The notes below the pieces were generated by a model. That model ran no database searches, was not told the DNA's origin, and was given only the letters and a program-made list of their open reading frames with translations. The position numbers and the translations under genes were made by a program. A DNA stretch of 64,000 bases from contig NZ_JQJY01000005.1 of assembly GCF_000745775.1 (NCBI RefSeq), forward strand, positions 248,001 through 312,000. Direction: 5' to 3'. Of the stretch, positions 62,814-64,000 are shown piece after piece. The first letter of the stretch is position 1. The number at the start of each line of letters is the position of its first letter. Origin of the DNA: Flavobacterium sp. ASV13 (GTDB lineage: Bacteria > Bacteroidota > Bacteroidia > Flavobacteriales > Flavobacteriaceae).

Positions 62814-64000
62814 AAGGCAAACTTTTTATCTATATCTTCTACACGCATGGTGATGAAGGTAGGTTTTTGAAAAGGTGAAATATTTGGATCTTTACAGGCA
62901 AATAACCCATTTACTAAATTATCTTGTTCTTTTTCGGTTAAATATGATCCGGTTTTAACCGCTAAACTTTTCGCCATCGATTTGGCAATTGTATCATTCT
63001 GACTGTAACTATTTGCCGGAATTCCGTCCTGCAAATCACTCAACAACTGATCGATAACTATTGAAACTTCACTTTCAGTAATATTTACAGGAATTCCTGA
63101 AATTACAATATGATCCGTTTTGGCATCTTCAAAAATAAATCCTGTCGTTTCCAGCGAAGGTTTTAATTCCTCAATCAATTTCATTTCGACAGTCGAATAA
63201 AACAAATCTAACGGAAAAAGCAATTGCTGACTTGAAGCCTGATTAACAGTCATATTCAACAAAAATTGCTCGTATAAAATACGCTGATGCGCACGCTGCT
63301 GATCTACAATAATCATTCCTGATTTTATTGGCGAAACAATATATTTTTTATGAATTTGATAGGTTTTCTGACTTGCCTGCTCTACTTCATCATCATTAAA
63401 CAAGGAAGAAGTCACTTCTTCATTTTCAAATGTAAACGGAGAACTTTCAATCGTTTCCGGATTTTCTAAGTCTAAACCAACATATAAACTTTCCCAGCTC
63501 GCTGTTGGTTCGACTCTTTTTGAATAACCAGAATATGATGATCCGGAATAAGAAGAGCCTGATGAAGAAGATGAACCCGAGCTATAGCCAGATCCCGAAC
63601 TTCCTTTTGTATAATGCTGATTTGTTTTATCATCTGTAAAAGGATTAAAAGTTCCATCTACCTGAATGGTTGGTGTTTCAGCTTCTACATCTTTGTAGTG
63701 ATATGGCGTATCTAAATTAGAATCTCTTTCAAAATCCAAAACAGGCGCTACATTGAATTGTCCCAAACTATGTTTAATAGACGCTCTTAAAATAGCATAC
63801 AAAGCCTGCTCATCATCAAACTTAATTTCCGTTTTTGTGGGATGAATATTAATATCAATTGTATTTGGCGGAACCTGCAGATATAAGAAATAACTTGGCT
63901 GTGAACCATCTTTCAACAAACCGTCATAAGCCGCCATAACAGCATGATGCAGGTAACCACTTTTGATAAAACGATCGTTTACAAAAAAGAACTGCTCTCC
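62810..64000 (-). CDS. mutL: DNA mismatch repair protein MutL (5' end outside window)
   Basis: The frame runs off the right edge and reads back as GEQFFFVNDRFIKSGYLHHA, then MAAYDGLL. So the ATPase domain start is missing. IDINIHPTKTEIKFDD near the visible N-terminus is the conserved MutL motif. A Ser/Gly/Tyr-rich linker (SGSGYSSGSSSSSG) precedes the C-terminal dimerisation domain, which ends in KPTFITMRVEDIDKKFAL. MutL couples MutS recognition to strand processing. The downstream gene is a rhomboid with overlapping start. Confidence 0.93.
   Translation of the reverse strand, partial: GEQFFFVNDRFIKSGYLHHAVMAAYDGLLKDGSQPSYFLYLQVPPNTIDINIHPTKTEIKFDDEQALYAILRASIKHSLGQFNVAPVLDFERDSNLDTPYHYKDVEAETPTIQVDGTFNPFTDDKTNQHYTKGSSGSGYSSGSSSSSGSSYSGSSYSGYSKRVEPTASWESLYVGLDLENPETIESSPFTFENEEVTSSLFNDDEVEQASQKTYQIHKKYIVSPIKSGMIIVDQQRAHQRILYEQFLLNMTVNQASSQQLLFPLDLFYSTVEMKLIEELKPSLETTGFIFEDAKTDHIVISGIPVNITESEVSIVIDQLLSDLQDGIPANSYSQNDTIAKSMAKSLAVKTGSYLTEKEQDNLVNGLFACKDPNISPFQKPTFITMRVEDIDKKFAL

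Noticed and set aside
1..64000. CRISPR array, insertion sequence or complete tRNA/rRNA genes
   Set aside because: No repeat-spacer pattern, transposase frame, complete tRNA clover-leaf or rRNA sequence was recognised by eye.

Overview
The window looks like chromosome from a Flavobacterium-type Bacteroidota. The evidence is AT-rich DNA, TAnnTTTG-type -7 promoter elements, Bacteroidota-specific families (PRTRC system, DUF3347, DUF2911, DUF5683, WbqC) and the block parA-parB-DUF5683-dapB-lepB-wbqC at the right. No complete tRNA or rRNA gene, insertion sequence or CRISPR array was recognised.

Region 1 (1-3.8 kb) is the backbone of an integrative or conjugative element, read leftward: ssb, a DUF932 protein, two small proteins and the start of PRTRC protein E. 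A strongly nested palindrome of about 180 bp lies just upstream of ssb.

Region 2 (3.8-24 kb, minus strand) is a large copper/silver resistance cluster. It holds a multicopper oxidase fused to a CopB-like domain, DUF305 and DUF2911 proteins, an unusual helix-hairpin-helix/PD-(D/E)XK-like nuclease, a CopA P-type ATPase, a Cus-type RND pump (two adaptors, TolC protein, CusA split by a frameshift in a 7-base homopolymer), four DUF3347 proteins, a haem-binding protein and a beta-propeller lipoprotein. Six copies of a CPMHP...CPxCGM metal-binding module are spread over five of these proteins.

Region 3 (24-43 kb) is a second metal block, probably for zinc, cadmium or cobalt. It contains the decayed tail of one P-type ATPase, an intact ZntA/CadA-like ATPase, MgtC-like and bestrophin-like membrane proteins, a CzcA-TolC fusion with its adaptor, a ZIP transporter, an LTA-synthase-like sulfatase-fold enzyme, an ICMT-like protein, a DUF1345 protein, a response regulator with Asn in place of the phospho-acceptor Asp, and a His-rich peptide. 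Small Cys-rich secreted proteins ending in SIWxPP recur next to the metal operons of regions 2 and 3.

Region 4 (43-51 kb) has a di-haem/Rieske/porin operon and then an arsenic operon (arsR, GNAT, DUF6428, arsenate reductase, acr3) in which all five genes carry one inactivating lesion each. An intact phosphoesterase gene and a Crp-like fragment follow.

Region 5 (51-64 kb) starts with duplicated tRNA-3'-end-like sequences, a plausible island boundary, and a secreted beta-helix protein. Core genes follow: parA, parB, DUF5683, dapB, lepB, a WbqC protein, a TPR lipoprotein, an endonuclease/exonuclease/phosphatase-family protein, two rhomboids and mutL (cut by the window edge).

Taken together, a metal-resistance island with copper, divalent-cation and decaying arsenic modules sits between mobile-element backbone genes and core chromosome.
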